Assembly: GCA_964017155.1 (NCBI GenBank)
Contig: OZ024855.1
Coordinates: 56,675,435-56,739,434, forward strand
Reading direction: 5' to 3'
From: Oasisia sp. SBJ-2009
Lineage: Eukaryota; Annelida; Polychaeta; Sabellida; Siboglinidae
DNA length: 64,000 bases
Both the position numbers and the translations under genes were made by a program. Of this stretch, positions 36,498 through 48,799 are shown piece after piece (the first letter of the stretch is position 1; the number at the start of each line of letters is the position of its first letter). The notes under the pieces are model-generated. The model was not told the origin of the DNA. It ran no database searches and worked only from the letters and a program-made list of their open reading frames with translations.

Positions 36498-38744
36498 ATG
36501 TCACAAAGAATGGGTCATCTACTCATATGTCTCCTGCTCCTAAGTGTCGTCGTTACTGGAATGACAGAAGGACATTCCAGTCCCAAGAAAAAGAAAGGCA
36601 AAGGTTCGTACAGCAACAGCCGTTGTAGGCCATCATAAACATATTACTTTGCTAAGTAAACAGTACAAGGTTGGCTCTGTAACAAGCTAGACTTGTCAAG
36701 TTGCCTGACACAATGCCGGATTTCTCGAGAATATCGAGTTCTTGAGAATATCGATTTCTTATACACGTATGTAACTCTCTCTTTCCAAAAAAAGAAAAAT
36801 CTTTTTTGGATTGTAATTTATCAAACTGGTTTCCAGAATCCCAGTACGCAGTAAACCATTCACAATCAAAGTGTGGGATATGTAGAATATATTATGTAGA
36901 ATACTAGAATTACAGTGAGAATAGGTTTTTAACTAGTAACACTAGTCATAAGGCATACACATGTTTCCTAAGCAAATACTATTCATCATACAAAAGCAGT
37001 AGAATATCGAAGAAGATTTAGCTATGGCCTCTTTCTGTTTTTTCCTAATTCTTTCTAAGTAAGAATCTAAGAAGGTATATATCCCAACGTTCTTTAAACC
37101 CTTGTCGTCGTTCCAAACTCGCCTACAGTTTTCCATCTGCCAAATTATCTTCTTTTTGCAAGTTAATTTACCTATCAGCTTGACGATGTCGTTATCACAT
37201 AGCTCTGGATAACACAACTGCTTTACTGAAGAATCATTAATATTGCAGACGATTATAACGTTTGGAAAGAAGTATATTTCACAATGGAAGATAACGTTGC
37301 TCTTGTATAAGCGATGACGTTATGATTTTTAGCATTGCTTGAGACACAGTAAGACGATGGTTGGCACATTTTGTACAGCATTTGACTTGGTGATATCGGA
37401 ATTCCTAACGACGATCTACACCAGAACTCATTTGGTTGAAGTTTTGTTGGACATGCTATCTTTCTGCTCTCTCCGAGCAGTGACATGGCTAGGTTGTTTC
37501 TTTTATTTTTGACGAGACAGCGTCTTCGTTTTGCGTAAACAACGATTTAAATGGCGTTTAAATAGTGCGATTTTATTTGTTGTTTCGATATGGCGTCGTT
37601 GTGAGCAAATTTGAAGGATATTTGTTTTACTTTTATAGGGTATTTTATGTTTTGTCAAATTAAACGCCAAGTAAAAAAAAAGGTTTGCGGAATGCTGTTG
37701 CATCTTACACGGAGAACAAATGGGTGACTATGCTCGGTAATATTGAGAATGTTTTGACAGTAGCCGGTGTTCACATGTAGTGTTACAGAATAAATACAAC
37801 TGTATCACTCGTAAGCATAGCATAGTGAGTATAGCATAGCATTGGATGTACACGTAGCGTGTTCGTAATGTGTCAGTAACTTCGAGTCGACAGAATAGAC
37901 CAGGTAATCGGGCACCATGCATGGTCTTTCGGGAAACCTTTAGGAAATGCTCGGTCTTCTTCTTCTTCCATATACTGGACTGGGCCCTTTCCGTGCGTTA
38001 AAAGTCCAATCGAAGCTTGTGCGCTTGGGGTGGGTGTGGTGTGTTCTCTTAAAACAGTTAATATAAAAACAAAATTGATATTAAAACGTTAATAAAGTTA
38101 TTCTACGAACCGCTGGTGATTTAAAAATAAATTATGATTATTATTTCGGAAATGTTGGTCTATTTCGGAGAACTTCGGAAATGTTGGTGAATGCAAGCCG
38201 GGAACCATACTGCATTGCATTCTTAATACTGCACTTCTGGTAGATACTACCGTATGATACGTAATACCACTAAATATTATGCCATCTGATATTGGCATAA
38301 ACATGTTTTTGCACAAGTACTCTATATGTTTACCATGAAGAGAATTGTCTATATTTCATGAATTAGCTCTGTCGTATTCGTACAACTGGTTCCCATGTGT
38401 ATTTATACGCACGACATAACGCCTGCTTCCGGAAAAACAAACCGCGTGTCAACGGTGAATCTATACCCATCCACCCTGTCTTCTTTCGGGCTTTCCCGGT
38501 TTCCCGCGGGTTACGATCTTTTCATTTCGGTATTACCTGGTCTATTAACGACTAGTGATTGTCACTTGCAGTGTGTGGTGACCAAGTGTACCATCCAGAC
38601 AAAGGCGAGCAGTGTTGCGGCAGTAGCGTCTTCTTGTCGAAAGACCGCGCAGGCTGCTGCGGGGGCTCCATTGTCTACAACACGGACTTCGCCATCTGCT
38701 GCAGCGGCTCGCTCTACAGCAAGTCGGACACACCCCAGTGTTGA
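36498..38744 (+). CDS. Secreted cysteine-rich galaxin-like protein, 2 exons
   Basis: Exon 1 is 36498-36603 (donor GTTCGT) and exon 2 is 38572-38744 (acceptor CACTTGCAG). Phases match and give 92 aa. Residues 1-25 form a clear signal peptide (hydrophobic LLICLLLLSVVVTG), followed by a basic linker (SPKKKKGK). The mature part has eight cysteines in a C...CC...CC...CC...C pattern with ~12-residue spacing and repeats of the form CCGxxxY or CCxGSLY. This is the double-cysteine repeat of galaxin-type matrix proteins, here only three to four short repeats long. A role in an extracellular or mineralising matrix, or as a defence peptide, is possible but inferred. An AATAAA lies at 39027. The intron holds a SINE fragment. 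Confidence 0.8.
37955..38015 (-). mobile_element. SINE family 2, 3'-end fragment
   Basis: TCTTCTTCTTCTTCC followed by ATACTGGACTGGGCCCTTT and TTAAAAGTCCAA matches the 3' portion of the 26010-26312 SINE. Lies in the galaxin-like intron. Confidence 0.6.
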
Positions 38745-39026
38745 ACGGAGCAGGTCAGAAGAACGTGACCCCAAGGAACATTTGTCATTTCTTAGGATGA
38801 CAATTGATGCAGTATTCTAGATAATACGTGGTTTTGAGTTCGCCTTCAGTAGGTTTTAGAATCAAGTAAGAAGATTACCAAATGTATGGATTTCCGTACT
38901 AGAGGTCGACGTAAGGCTGCCAATGTTGAATGTTGATTAGATAAGCGACGACCGATTTGATTGTATTTTGTACTGCTGGATGTCGATATAAAATGCGTTT
39001 GTAAGCATCGCGTGACGAAATAATGA

Positions 39027-39032
39027 AATAAA
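39027..39032 (+). terminator. Poly(A) signal of the galaxin-like gene
   Basis: AATAAA, 283 nt downstream of the stop codon. Confidence 0.6.
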
Positions 39033-39267
39033 TTCCACGTTTGTATAAGTTTTGTTGTCACTACCTACTTGTTTTGTGAGAAGGGCATATAATGTATTGT
39101 GTGTATGCGCGTGTGGCGCATGTGTTATGGCACTTTCTTTCCTAGAACACTGGTAAGCATAAGCTGTGATACAGATATATTGGCACACACACAGAAATAC
39201 ACATACATACGCGCACGCACGCACACACATAGATAACCATGTTTTTATGTATCGAATACATGCACAG

Positions 39268-39410
39268 TGGCACACTGGCTTGAGCATCGGACTACCAATC
39301 GCGATAAGGCGAATTTGAATCCCATGCTGCAGTGTTGAACCTTGGAGAACCATAGTCTGACCCCCGTCTCTCATTCATGCAGTGTCTCTGTCCAACTGCA
39401 GTAAGCCAAA
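39268..39410 (+). mobile_element. Diverged tRNA-derived SINE head
   Basis: GTGGCACACTGGCTTGAGC resembles a box A and ATTTGAATCCC a box B, followed by GCTGCAGTGTTGAACCTTGG as in family 1. Old and diverged. Confidence 0.5.
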
Positions 39411-39530
39411 CATATCTCTGAACGGTATATGCTAACAAAATACGTCATACATAACAAATACACACTATGTATACATTGTATACGTACCTACATTCGTAAA
39501 CACGTATGTGCTACCAGACTGGGACATTTT

Positions 39531-39642
39531 AAATGGTTCACTCGGGTGTTTTCCGAAACGTTATTAAACTTATATATATATATATATATAATTATTAATT
39601 ACAGTTTAATAACATTTCGGGAAACACCCGAGTGAACCATTT
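39531..39642. mobile_element. 112-bp foldback element
   Basis: Arms of ~40 bp (AAATGGTTCACTCGGGTGTT... and its reverse complement) with about three mismatches enclose an AT-rich core. It could be a MITE. No target duplication is certain. Confidence 0.8.
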
Positions 39643-40189
39643 TCACAGAATGCAAGGGGAGGAATCGTGGTCTATATATTATATAAGGGTGACACACATT
39701 AAATATTTGAATATGCATAATAATTATGTTTGCGATGGCAGGTCACACATACAAGGCAAACAATGAGAGAATTGACAAACCACGCAGAGTAATGAGGTGG
39801 ATCACTCATCTTAATCTTTCAGCTGCTTTGTATGGTACATAGCATACCTAGCTGTCTGCTACACATTTGCAGTTGAGATCATGATAGGAGTAAACGACTG
39901 GATATGTACATCGAGTGTCAGCGGCTCCGCTCTCATGGTCACAATTAGGTCTACTCGCTGCGCTCAGAGGCTGTCCACAAACACCGGCTTCTTGTGCCAC
40001 TCCTTGAGACCAAGTTGAGGCTCACCAACAAATGCCTTCACGCTCTAAGAAACGTCAGATGAAACAAATCGAACCCCTTCCCTAAAGATTGAGGACGTTA
40101 CTTGAATCTCCAGCCCGTCGTACACACGCCCTCATGCACGCACGCTCACAGACACACGCACACACATATGATACACATTTATACATATT

Positions 40190-40255
40190 ATATACATATA
40201 TATTGTATATATGTATATATATACATAATATATATATATATATACATATTATACT
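40190..40255. repeat. AT-rich microsatellite
   Basis: Imperfect (AT)n with TATACATA interruptions. Confidence 0.85.
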
Positions 40256-40474
40256 TTGACTATGACGTTTAACAATTTCTGATCTGAGGGAAGGACAATG
40301 TCCCTGTGGCCTCCTGCCTTCCAGTGACGCCAATATGTTCGACGACTTAGGCCTACATACCTATTCAGAAACGTCAATAATATTAAAGCCACAGGGAAGG
40401 TCGTTTTAACTCGGCCAAAATATGGCGACTAATTGACAATGCATACAGAAACTGGAGCGTGTACGCTCGACTAC

Positions 40475-40479
<5 letters not shown>

Positions 40480-40556
<77 letters not shown>

Positions 40557-40577
40557 TGTATATATATATATATATAT
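40480..40577. repeat. (AT)n microsatellite
   Basis: A near-uninterrupted AT run that ends at the left border of the hAT-like element. Confidence 0.9.
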
Positions 40578-40671
40578 TCAGACATGCCACATTTTTGGGA
40601 TGGCAATCCGTATTTTTGACCTAAAATTCTGTAAGAATCCGTATCAATCCGTATCACTAATCAAATCTTCT

Positions 40672-41290
40672 AGTTAACTGGCCTAAGTTCTTAAGGCTTT
40701 TTCAAAACGCATGTTTGTGTGTTTGGAATGTCATTCTGCACCACTCCCGCTAAAAAGAAGTCAGATATATATATATTTTAATTGTGTTTTTGATCAATGT
40801 AATGCCGTCGAGTCTACGTAAACAAGCGGATGTCACAAGGCGCGAGCAGTTAAATTAGCGCAGTCCAGACACATCGGGGTCTCAAACCCCGGCTTTGTCA
40901 AAGGATGTATAGCGTGTGCATTGCGAAGTCGAAACAACAATTAGCCATATTTTATCAAATGTATGCTTAAAACAAATATATCTGCATTATATAGAATAAT
41001 AAGTTAACGATGTAGCCTTAGTTTTGGGGACACATTCGCAAATCGCAATACGTCGGCTTTGCGGTCATGATACGTCTGGGGAGCGTTATGTATTGCTCAC
41101 GCCCAGTGACATCGGCTTATTTCCGTCGTCTCGACGACATTAAATTGATATAAAACACAATTTAAAAAAAAATGATATCCGACCTCGTTTTAGCGGGTAT
41201 GATGGAGAATGCTATTCCAAACACATACACATCGAAAAAAACGTGGTAAAACCGTTATAAAAAGGCCCTAATAATTTAGGCCAGTTAACT
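40672..41290. mobile_element. Nested inverted-repeat element
   Basis: Arms of ~90 bp (GTTAACTGGCCTAAG... through GTGTTTGGAATGTCATTCT to CCCGCTAAAA, and its reverse complement at 41192-41290) lie inside the hAT-like element. No ORF. Confidence 0.6.
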
Positions 41291-41295
41291 GGAAT

Positions 41296-41868
41296 ATTAC
41301 GGATTTGGGGATATAGCCGACGGGACAGCGCGAGTGGCATGTTTGCTGGTAATGCTATAGATACATTTGACGCCCTACTGCGTAAGAACATTTATGGTTT
41401 AAAAAAACGCATTTTTAACATAAATAACGACTTGATTAGGGTTATGTACAATTGTTATGAAATAGTAAATGGCCCAGTGAAGATTAGCTGGGCCAATTCG
41501 TTATACACGGTTAATCTATAAGATAGTCATCATGTCTCGCATATAACTTTATTATTATTTATTTATTATTATTATTATATATATTTTTAAAGTCAGTAAG
41601 TTGTTTATATAACATACTTTCCAAACGGCGTTTATTTACCTGAATTAATTGCATATTTATTATACAATCACATCCTGTATATTGCTAATTATTTTATTTG
41701 TTTTTTTTTATACAATTTTACACTTATCTAACTAATAACTTTATATATTTTTATCTATTCATTTTTTAACATATTTGAAGTGTTACATCTACATAGATGT
41801 GCTAATGTATGTACCAATTGTATATGGGTTTTTACCTGAACTAAATGTATTCGTATTCGTATTCGTAT
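41296..41868 (+). mobile_element. LINE 3'-end fragment
   Basis: The short ORF at 41339-41521 (DTFDALLRKNIYGLKKRIF) resembles the extreme C-terminus of non-LTR reverse transcriptase ORFs. It is followed by an AT-rich 3' UTR and a tandem TATTCG tail at 41844-41867, the simple-repeat 3' end typical of several LINE clades. Confidence 0.5.
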
Positions 41869-42399
41869 TACCGACATTTTAGTTCACTCCAGCACGTTTA
41901 AACTGCATACCGCAAAACAGACAGTGTCATCAAATAATAACAATTTATCTCAGCAGTTCGCGCGTATATCGAAGTTTCACTGGCAAGCGTCAACATCTTG
42001 AAATCAGAAATACAGGCGGTTTCGCCGCGTCGAGCTCCATTTCCTGTACTGCGTTACATAATCGTCACGCGCCTGCCACGCGCCCTGTTCACACCCGTTG
42101 AGCCATCTGCCGCAGTTTTCAGAACAAATTTACCAGCGCGCCATCTATTATGCGCTACAATAAACTAATCGGTGGTTTAGTTCGTTCGTTTCGAATCGAA
42201 TTACTTAGTCACTAACGGTAAACGATTATTCCATTGTGCTGTATTTTTGTTACGCCTACAAGGACATAATGTGGTTAAAAATAATGTCTCCGTAAATGTA
42301 GTTAAAATCCGTATCAAAATGGAGTACGGCCGTATCACGTATAAACGGCCAAAATCCGTATCGGATACGGGTAATCCGTATCATGTGGCATGTCTGTAT

Positions 42400-43339
42400 A
42401 TATATATTATACATTTACTTAGGATCAACAACAAATCGCTGACGATTTCATCCGATCACCATATTTGACGTGTAGGAAACGAGCAGGCAAAATATGCACA
42501 TACGCTGGCCAGTCCTATACATGTCATTTATTATGTAAGTCGTATACAAGCATGTTGACTTTACATTCGGTTAGGTAGTGCTTAGGCCCTACAAACTTTG
42601 AACTCGAATTTGACGCCACGGCAGCCAGCTAGCGACGACTCCGATTTAGAATTGATAAATATAGCGTGAATATAATATTACATAATAACTCATTTCTGCA
42701 TAACAACTAATCTACAAGCGACTTTTGTTATGGATTGCAAGTGCAGTGCAAAATAAATAATAATAAATAAACATTAAATTCCGAAAATAAATTACTTACT
42801 AAATATACACGATTACAAACTCTTGCAAACGGTACTGTGTCAGGTACCAAGCGAAATTCTTATAATACGTTCAGCTACAACGAGACGGCACACAGACCAA
42901 CAGACAGCTAGGACCTTACAAGAAGGGTAAACAGAACCAGGTCGAAAATTAACCATATCTGTGATTTAACCACTAAATTAGAGAAAGGTTTTCAAGACGC
43001 ACTATCGAAAAGATAATAAGTTTACACCATGCCATCAATGGGAATCATTTTGCACATAGCATCGTTCTTACATAATCAGTTCAGTTTGTGTAAAACTGAA
43101 ATCCAGTTGTTATCGGAAATTGTGATGAAAATAAAGCTATTCCAGAATGATATATGCGTGATTGATAGTGCCCCTTGCCATTCTGTTTGTCGCTGTGACT
43201 GACGTTGTCGAAGTTGTAATCTTTCTGGATTTCTGGATAAACTCAAAGAAAACAATTGTGTACGGTGAAATATGTGTTTTCTACAAAATACGGTCCTGAC
43301 GATTTTGAGCGACAGTTAAGATGTTGACCTGATTTAGAT
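42400..43339. other. Intergenic; no gene seen
   Basis: No ORF with a recognisable domain and no clear repeat. Confidence 0.35.
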
Positions 43340-45115
43340 ACATACATTTATTATGTGGCAACTTTGCAGTTGGATTGTACATGTACATTCATACTAAAAT
43401 CAACAATTCCACACAATATCATATCAATGTACAATGTTAGCATATCTTGTTAAGAATCAAAATCATCATTAGAAACCTAGGTAATAAATGTAAAAACATA
43501 TACACTGTACATTAAAATATACATTACACAAACATTGTTATAAAATAAATAAATACATTAATTAATTAAATCAAATTAAAATACTTGTCCATTACTAACC
43601 GATCTGGAAATGCTCCAAACACCACGGAATTAGGGAATTTTTGTAGCGATTAGTTTTTGCCCTTGGTATTGGTAACTTGTTACACAACCTCAAGGAATAT
43701 GGCACACTTCGACCATTTGGTAATAACGCATTCAGTTTGTGATCATTACTCTTCATTTTAGCGAAATACACTTTACACAATTCATCGCGTCTGCGGTGCA
43801 ACGTCGGCAGGTTTACCATCTGCAGGATATTTTCGTATTGATAACCTGGAAATATAGTTTTGAGACACCTTTTTTGAATTATTTCTATGTTATCCGATAA
43901 GTATTTAGGTAAGTTCGTATGCCACACAGGGCACGCATATTCGACTACAGGTCTAATTACAGATACATAAATTCTGATCAAATCGTTTTGGTTGATACCA
44001 GCACGTTTCAGTTGATAAATCATGTACACTCTCTTTCTTGCCTTTGAAATAATCTCATCTACATGTGCATTCCAACTTAAGTCAGATGATATAGTTACAC
44101 CGAGAACCTTTGCTTGAGACACTCTTTCAATATAATTTCCATTCATATAAATATATGGCAGAGAATCTACAAATGTGCTGTCTCTTCTGAAACATATTAC
44201 CATCTCTTTGGTCTTAGTCGTATTGATACGCATGTCATTATTACAGGACCATTGCTCAACAAGGTCAGCAGAATCCTGGATAACAGATACCATGTCTTGG
44301 TTGCATATTTCAAATATAGTGCTGTCGTCAACATATTTATAAATAGGACAAGGCGTTTGCAAATCATTGATATGGACTAAAAAGTGTTTTGGCCCTGACA
44401 AAGTCCCTTGGGGAACGCCCCCATTGGGATACCCTGGTTTGGACACAGCGTTGCCTATTTTCACTCTCTGTTCGCGATCTAGTAAGAACGCAGCCATCCA
44501 TCGAACCAGATGTGCAGGTACTTCCATTCCAGTCATTTTGTTTAACAGTATATCGTGGTTAATCAGATCAAATGCTTTACTATAATCAAGAAAAAGCACT
44601 CTTACAAAATTGCCCGTTACATCGGTGCTTTCATACCATTTGTGGAGCATTTCAACAAGAGCATCCGTGGTGCAAGTCCCTGCCATTCCTCCATACTGCT
44701 TATCATCAATTTGTGGTTTAACATAATAATCGACCCATTTTAGCACTAGTGATTCAAACACCTTAGCTATAATGGGTGTAAGTGATATCGGTCTTATGTC
44801 ATTTTCAATAGTAACTGGGGGATGTTTCTTTGACACAGGAATAATAGTTGCCGTCTTCCATAGTTTTGGCAGTACACCTTCTCTAAGAGAACTATTAAAT
44901 ATCGCAGTTACCGGCGCCGCAAGAAGGTGTGAACACTCTTTCAACGCCCATGGGGGTATTCTGTCCGGACCCGTAGCTTTGTTCACTTTGATCTTATCAA
45001 GTGCCAACTTAGTGTCACTCACGCTGATGGTGAATTTAGCTGGCAGTGGTTCTTTAATGTCAAAGATGATTTCCAGTGTTGTTATGATTATAGCGCAGAA
45101 ATGGTTGGTAGACAT
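43340..45115 (-). mobile_element. 5'-truncated CR1-like LINE
   Basis: The reverse-transcriptase ORF at 43595-45115 plus a ~250-bp 3' UTR ending in an ATAAATGTATGTAT-type tail near 43340. The endonuclease half is missing, as expected for 5' truncation during target-primed reverse transcription. Confidence 0.8.
43595..45115 (-). CDS. Non-LTR retrotransposon reverse transcriptase (partial ORF2)
   Basis: A 506-codon open frame. TGPDRIPPWALKE is the pre-motif, LDYSKAFD is RT motif A, GGVPQGTLSGP is motif B, YKYVDDSTI is the catalytic motif C, and NTTKTKEMV is motif D. The C-terminal LPTLHRRRDEL is typical of CR1/Crack-type LINEs. The catalytic Asp pair and the first Asp are intact and there is no stop in 1.5 kb, so the copy is young. 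The apyrimidinic-like endonuclease domain is absent. The listed start is only the first in-frame ATG after an upstream stop and not a native start. Confidence 0.93.
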   Translation of the reverse strand: MSTNHFCAIIITTLEIIFDIKEPLPAKFTISVSDTKLALDKIKVNKATGPDRIPPWALKECSHLLAAPVTAIFNSSLREGVLPKLWKTATIIPVSKKHPPVTIENDIRPISLTPIIAKVFESLVLKWVDYYVKPQIDDKQYGGMAGTCTTDALVEMLHKWYESTDVTGNFVRVLFLDYSKAFDLINHDILLNKMTGMEVPAHLVRWMAAFLLDREQRVKIGNAVSKPGYPNGGVPQGTLSGPKHFLVHINDLQTPCPIYKYVDDSTIFEICNQDMVSVIQDSADLVEQWSCNNDMRINTTKTKEMVICFRRDSTFVDSLPYIYMNGNYIERVSQAKVLGVTISSDLSWNAHVDEIISKARKRVYMIYQLKRAGINQNDLIRIYVSVIRPVVEYACPVWHTNLPKYLSDNIEIIQKRCLKTIFPGYQYENILQMVNLPTLHRRRDELCKVYFAKMKSNDHKLNALLPNGRSVPYSLRLCNKLPIPRAKTNRYKNSLIPWCLEHFQIG

Positions 45116-46659
45116 AGGGGCCTATTCATCGTGGCGAGCAGGTGGCCATACGAATAAGAATTCCAAACTCTTCGATAAGGATAATCGCTTGGAGGATTTT
45201 ACGCGACCGTCGTTTTTCCAATATTTCCAGATTGTTGCAAGATATGCATAAATAGATTCAGAAGAACATCGACATACTGATAAAGGACGCAAATAAAGAG
45301 ACTGTGACATTCAATAATACTTATTGTGTGCATAGACAAATCTCCCAAAACGAATATGACAACAGCATGAAGAACATTGGAATGGAGCACATGAGGACTA
45401 TGCAGGCCGAGCTGTATTAATTAACACTGACGTGGCAGAGAACGGGGGAACATTCGAATGGTTGGTCAACCACTTTAGAGCCAGTAAGGAAATATAGCAC
45501 TACAACCACAAATAACCGCTGTTTTCAGTGCCAGCGCGAAAGCTGTGCTGTATTGCAACGAAGCAGAGATTAGCCAGTATTTCTATACCTTCGTAATCAT
45601 ATATTATAGTAGTAATTTTAAAATAGAATGGCAAGACAAGGTTACCTACACCGAGAACATGGGGAGGTTGTATACATGATCATTGTCTGGCAAGATAATG
45701 ATGAAATAACAGACATGTCTGGCACGTAATGGCATCGATATCACAAAGAAAACTGGGAATATATTTGGACATCGTCGGAGAAACCTTACCAAGAACATTT
45801 GGACATGGGGTACATTTGGAAAGGGATTAGCAAGAAATCAGCGAAACGGGTGCCTGGTAGAAGTACGTACTGGTAGAAGTACGTACGGCCTTATCAAGAG
45901 TATAGGATAATTCGATTGGAATGGAAAATAAGTTGGCTAATTAAATGTGTGAGTGAATGAGTCGAGTGTGGGTGACTGTTTGTCCATCCCGTCTATATCC
46001 ATTGCAACAATTTCGTTAAAACAGGTTCGATGCGCTAACACTACTCTTCAAGCGGACGTCTTGTTTGTCAATATTCAGGGTCATTCGCAGTTTGTAGCCA
46101 AGTATCTTACGACGTTGTCATCACAGCAAGCCGAAGCATCCGGTCTGGAACAGTAGATCTATATGACAAAACACTGTTTGTGATAATTCCTTATATGTAA
46201 ATGAACATATAAAATAAATTCATTTTTATTTGACAAGATAATTACGCCAGCGACCGAACTGTTGACTTTCCCTTGTATTACCGTGGATTTTTTTTTTATA
46301 GTTTATTAATGAATTATGAATTATTGTTACTACTGCGATAGTAGTGCAATCACCACAATATATTATAGGGGATAGTAGCATACTAAAATAAGATTTCATA
46401 CCCGGTAACAAAACTAGTGAATCATGGACCGATTTGGTAAGATCATTGAGGGGCGGGTCGAGAAAAGACGCAGCTAGGGCGTGCAAAAAATGTCGAATTG
46501 GATCCTGTTGTGCTCCCACGTACTAGCACTGGCGCCCCAACTTCAGCATCACTCATTTCGATTGCCGGCTCATAACATCGGAACAAGATGGGATGGATGG
46601 GGGCTTGTTGATCGAAACACACACACACAATCAAATCGCACCTTCTCTGAAGCTCGAAG
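45116..46659. other. Intergenic; no gene seen
   Basis: Short ORFs only. A 17-bp duplication (GTAGAAGTACGTACGG-like) is at 45857-45890. Confidence 0.35.
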
Positions 46660-46884
46660 GTACGGAAGCCCGTTGGTGCCACGGTGAAAGTAAATTTTTC
46701 TGACTGTCGCTACTTAATTATCTGGCGGTCGCCACTTAATTATCTGGCGGCCGCCACTTATTTATCTGGCGGCCGCCACTTAATCGGCCGCCATATAATT
46801 AAGTGGCGGCCGCCAGATAATTAAGTAGCGGCGGTAAGAAAAAGATATATTCACCGTGGCACCAACGGCAACGGGCTTCCGTAC
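46660..46884. mobile_element. 225-bp foldback element with GC-palindrome core
   Basis: Near-complete inverted repeat from GTACGGAAGCCCGTTG to its complement CGGGCTTCCGTAC. The core repeats a CTTAATTATCTGGCGGCCGC unit carrying the palindrome TGGCGGCCGCCA several times in both orientations. GAAG flanks both ends (46656-46659, 46885-46888), a possible 4-bp target duplication. Confidence 0.82.
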
Positions 46885-47189
46885 GAAGGGGCTACGCTCA
46901 AACGGTCTGGGATGGGCACGTAGAGTCTACAGCGCATGCACAACAAGATGCGCTTATGACGACTGGTGTCGGTAGACATTGTTATACCATTTTAACGAAC
47001 AAACACCGGAATCAGGTGTCCGAAATCAGTTATACTTATGGGATCCGTCCATGGAGTTGAACCAGAAACAGCTGAGAACGACTGAGAAAACGCGGTGTCT
47101 AGATTACATTTTTCAGGGCATTATAAACTATCCGGGTGATATTTCTGCGGAAGCGCAATGAATGTAAAACCATCAAATTTCGTTCAAAT

Positions 47190-47316
47190 AAATATTACGT
47201 TTGTTTAAATCGCTGTCACGGATTATGGCGCAGAGCTTGCTACCAAAACATGCCTCAAAACGTGTTTGCCTCGTGTTAATTTGCGACAAATAACTTTGCT
47301 GAAAGGTTATATAAAC

Positions 47317-47320
<4 letters not shown>
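47190..47320 (-). repeat. Partial copy of the composite repeat
   Basis: Matches 51330-51430 (ATTACGTTTGTTTAAAT, CACGGATTATGGCGCA, AACATGCCTCAAAAC, AAATAACTTTGCTGAA) in the same orientation, and 13480-13560 in reverse. Confidence 0.75.
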
Positions 47321-47415
<95 letters not shown>

Positions 47416-47812
47416 TCCGTGGTATTTATATATACAAACAGTCCGTGGTATTTATATCATAAATGTTTCGCGTTTCGCTGCACATTGATGCTTTTACATT
47501 TATCGCACATGCGCTGAAACGTCACGCGGATAATTTTTATAATGCCCCGAAAAATGTAAAAGCTACAACGCCAACGGCAGCAGTGGGACTGCGGAGATCT
47601 CGAAGAACACGTGACGTATCTCATGACGTACCTATATCGCCGCGTGCCGCAGCATTTGACACCGTTTATGTAGGCGTGCAGCACACCACCGCAACACATG
47701 TGTCTCGCCTCGTCATACAACGTCTCCTTGCACATAGCTGCAGCAGCAACGACGAGACGGTGACACAATTGGTGTTCCAGAGAAATACAGAACGTAGGTG
47801 ATAGTATTGGCG

Positions 47813-47887
<75 letters not shown>

Positions 47888-48095
47888 CATATACATATAT
47901 ATATATATATATAGCGTTTCGATGAAATTAATAGTTGACGATATGTCCACAGGTGAGGTTATTTCGGATTTATTTAGAAACACATGCGCACGTCCACACG
48001 CATTGGCACGCACTATATCTACAGAGAAAATAGTTTTACCTAATACATGAATCATATTCACAATGTGCACTAACTGAACACCATACGATCTTACC

Positions 48096-48179
<84 letters not shown>

Positions 48180-48356
48180 CCTACCAGAAAGCAATGAGGC
48201 CGTAGCTCGTTTGGTGCAACAATATAAACACTTGACAACATATATTAAGTGTGTAAAAGGGCAAATTTTATTACCAAATCCTATCCTACATACATGATAT
48301 ATAACATTCCCAGCACTGCTAATCTTCCACTAGTATTTGGAAGCAACAAAGGTGAG

Positions 48357-48444
<88 letters not shown>
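47320..48444. repeat. Cluster of four (AT)n microsatellites
   Basis: AT runs at about 47325-47412, 47815-47912, 48100-48175 and 48359-48444. The unique DNA between them (47413-47814, 47913-48099) has no recognisable gene; a 112-codon ORF at 47463-47801 also reads open on the other strand and lacks a domain. Confidence 0.85.
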
Positions 48445-48445
<1 letters not shown>

Positions 48446-48799
48446 GCTTACATAAACGTTAGGCCTACACCACAATGCAAAGACTTAATTACCATCAACA
48501 CGCGCCAAGGTTCGCTGTTGCTGATGACGTCATTACCAGCCATCAATATCAGCCACCAGATCCATTTGCAGTTTTTTGCTTGCCAAACTCCTCTTTTAAG
48601 TTTAGCCAATAAAATCGCTCATGAGGAGTGTAGTCGGCCTCCGGTCATGTGAACATTTTTGGGGTTATTTCGACCACACACTCTTCGTATTGCATGCAGT
48701 GTTTGGAATATATAATCAAATTTTCGAATACATCAAACCATTCAACCGCTCGTGAGATTAGGTCGACGGGTCGTTTTACTCAAATTCCCAGATATTGTG

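Larger units (their letters stand above)
40579..42396. mobile_element. 1.8-kb hAT-like non-autonomous element
   Basis: 14-bp perfect terminal inverted repeats CAGACATGCCACAT at 40579 and, inverted, ending at 42396. Both ends are dense in a subterminal motif AATCCGTATC (about three on the left, four on the right). Flanks TATATATT and TATATATA could be an 8-bp target duplication, but the surrounding (AT)n makes that weak. No transposase ORF remains; the interior contains a second inverted-repeat element and a LINE tail. Confidence 0.6.

Noticed and set aside
47463..47801. 112-codon plus-strand ORF
   Set aside because: Overlaps an equally long minus-strand ORF, lies between microsatellites, and shows no recognisable domain.
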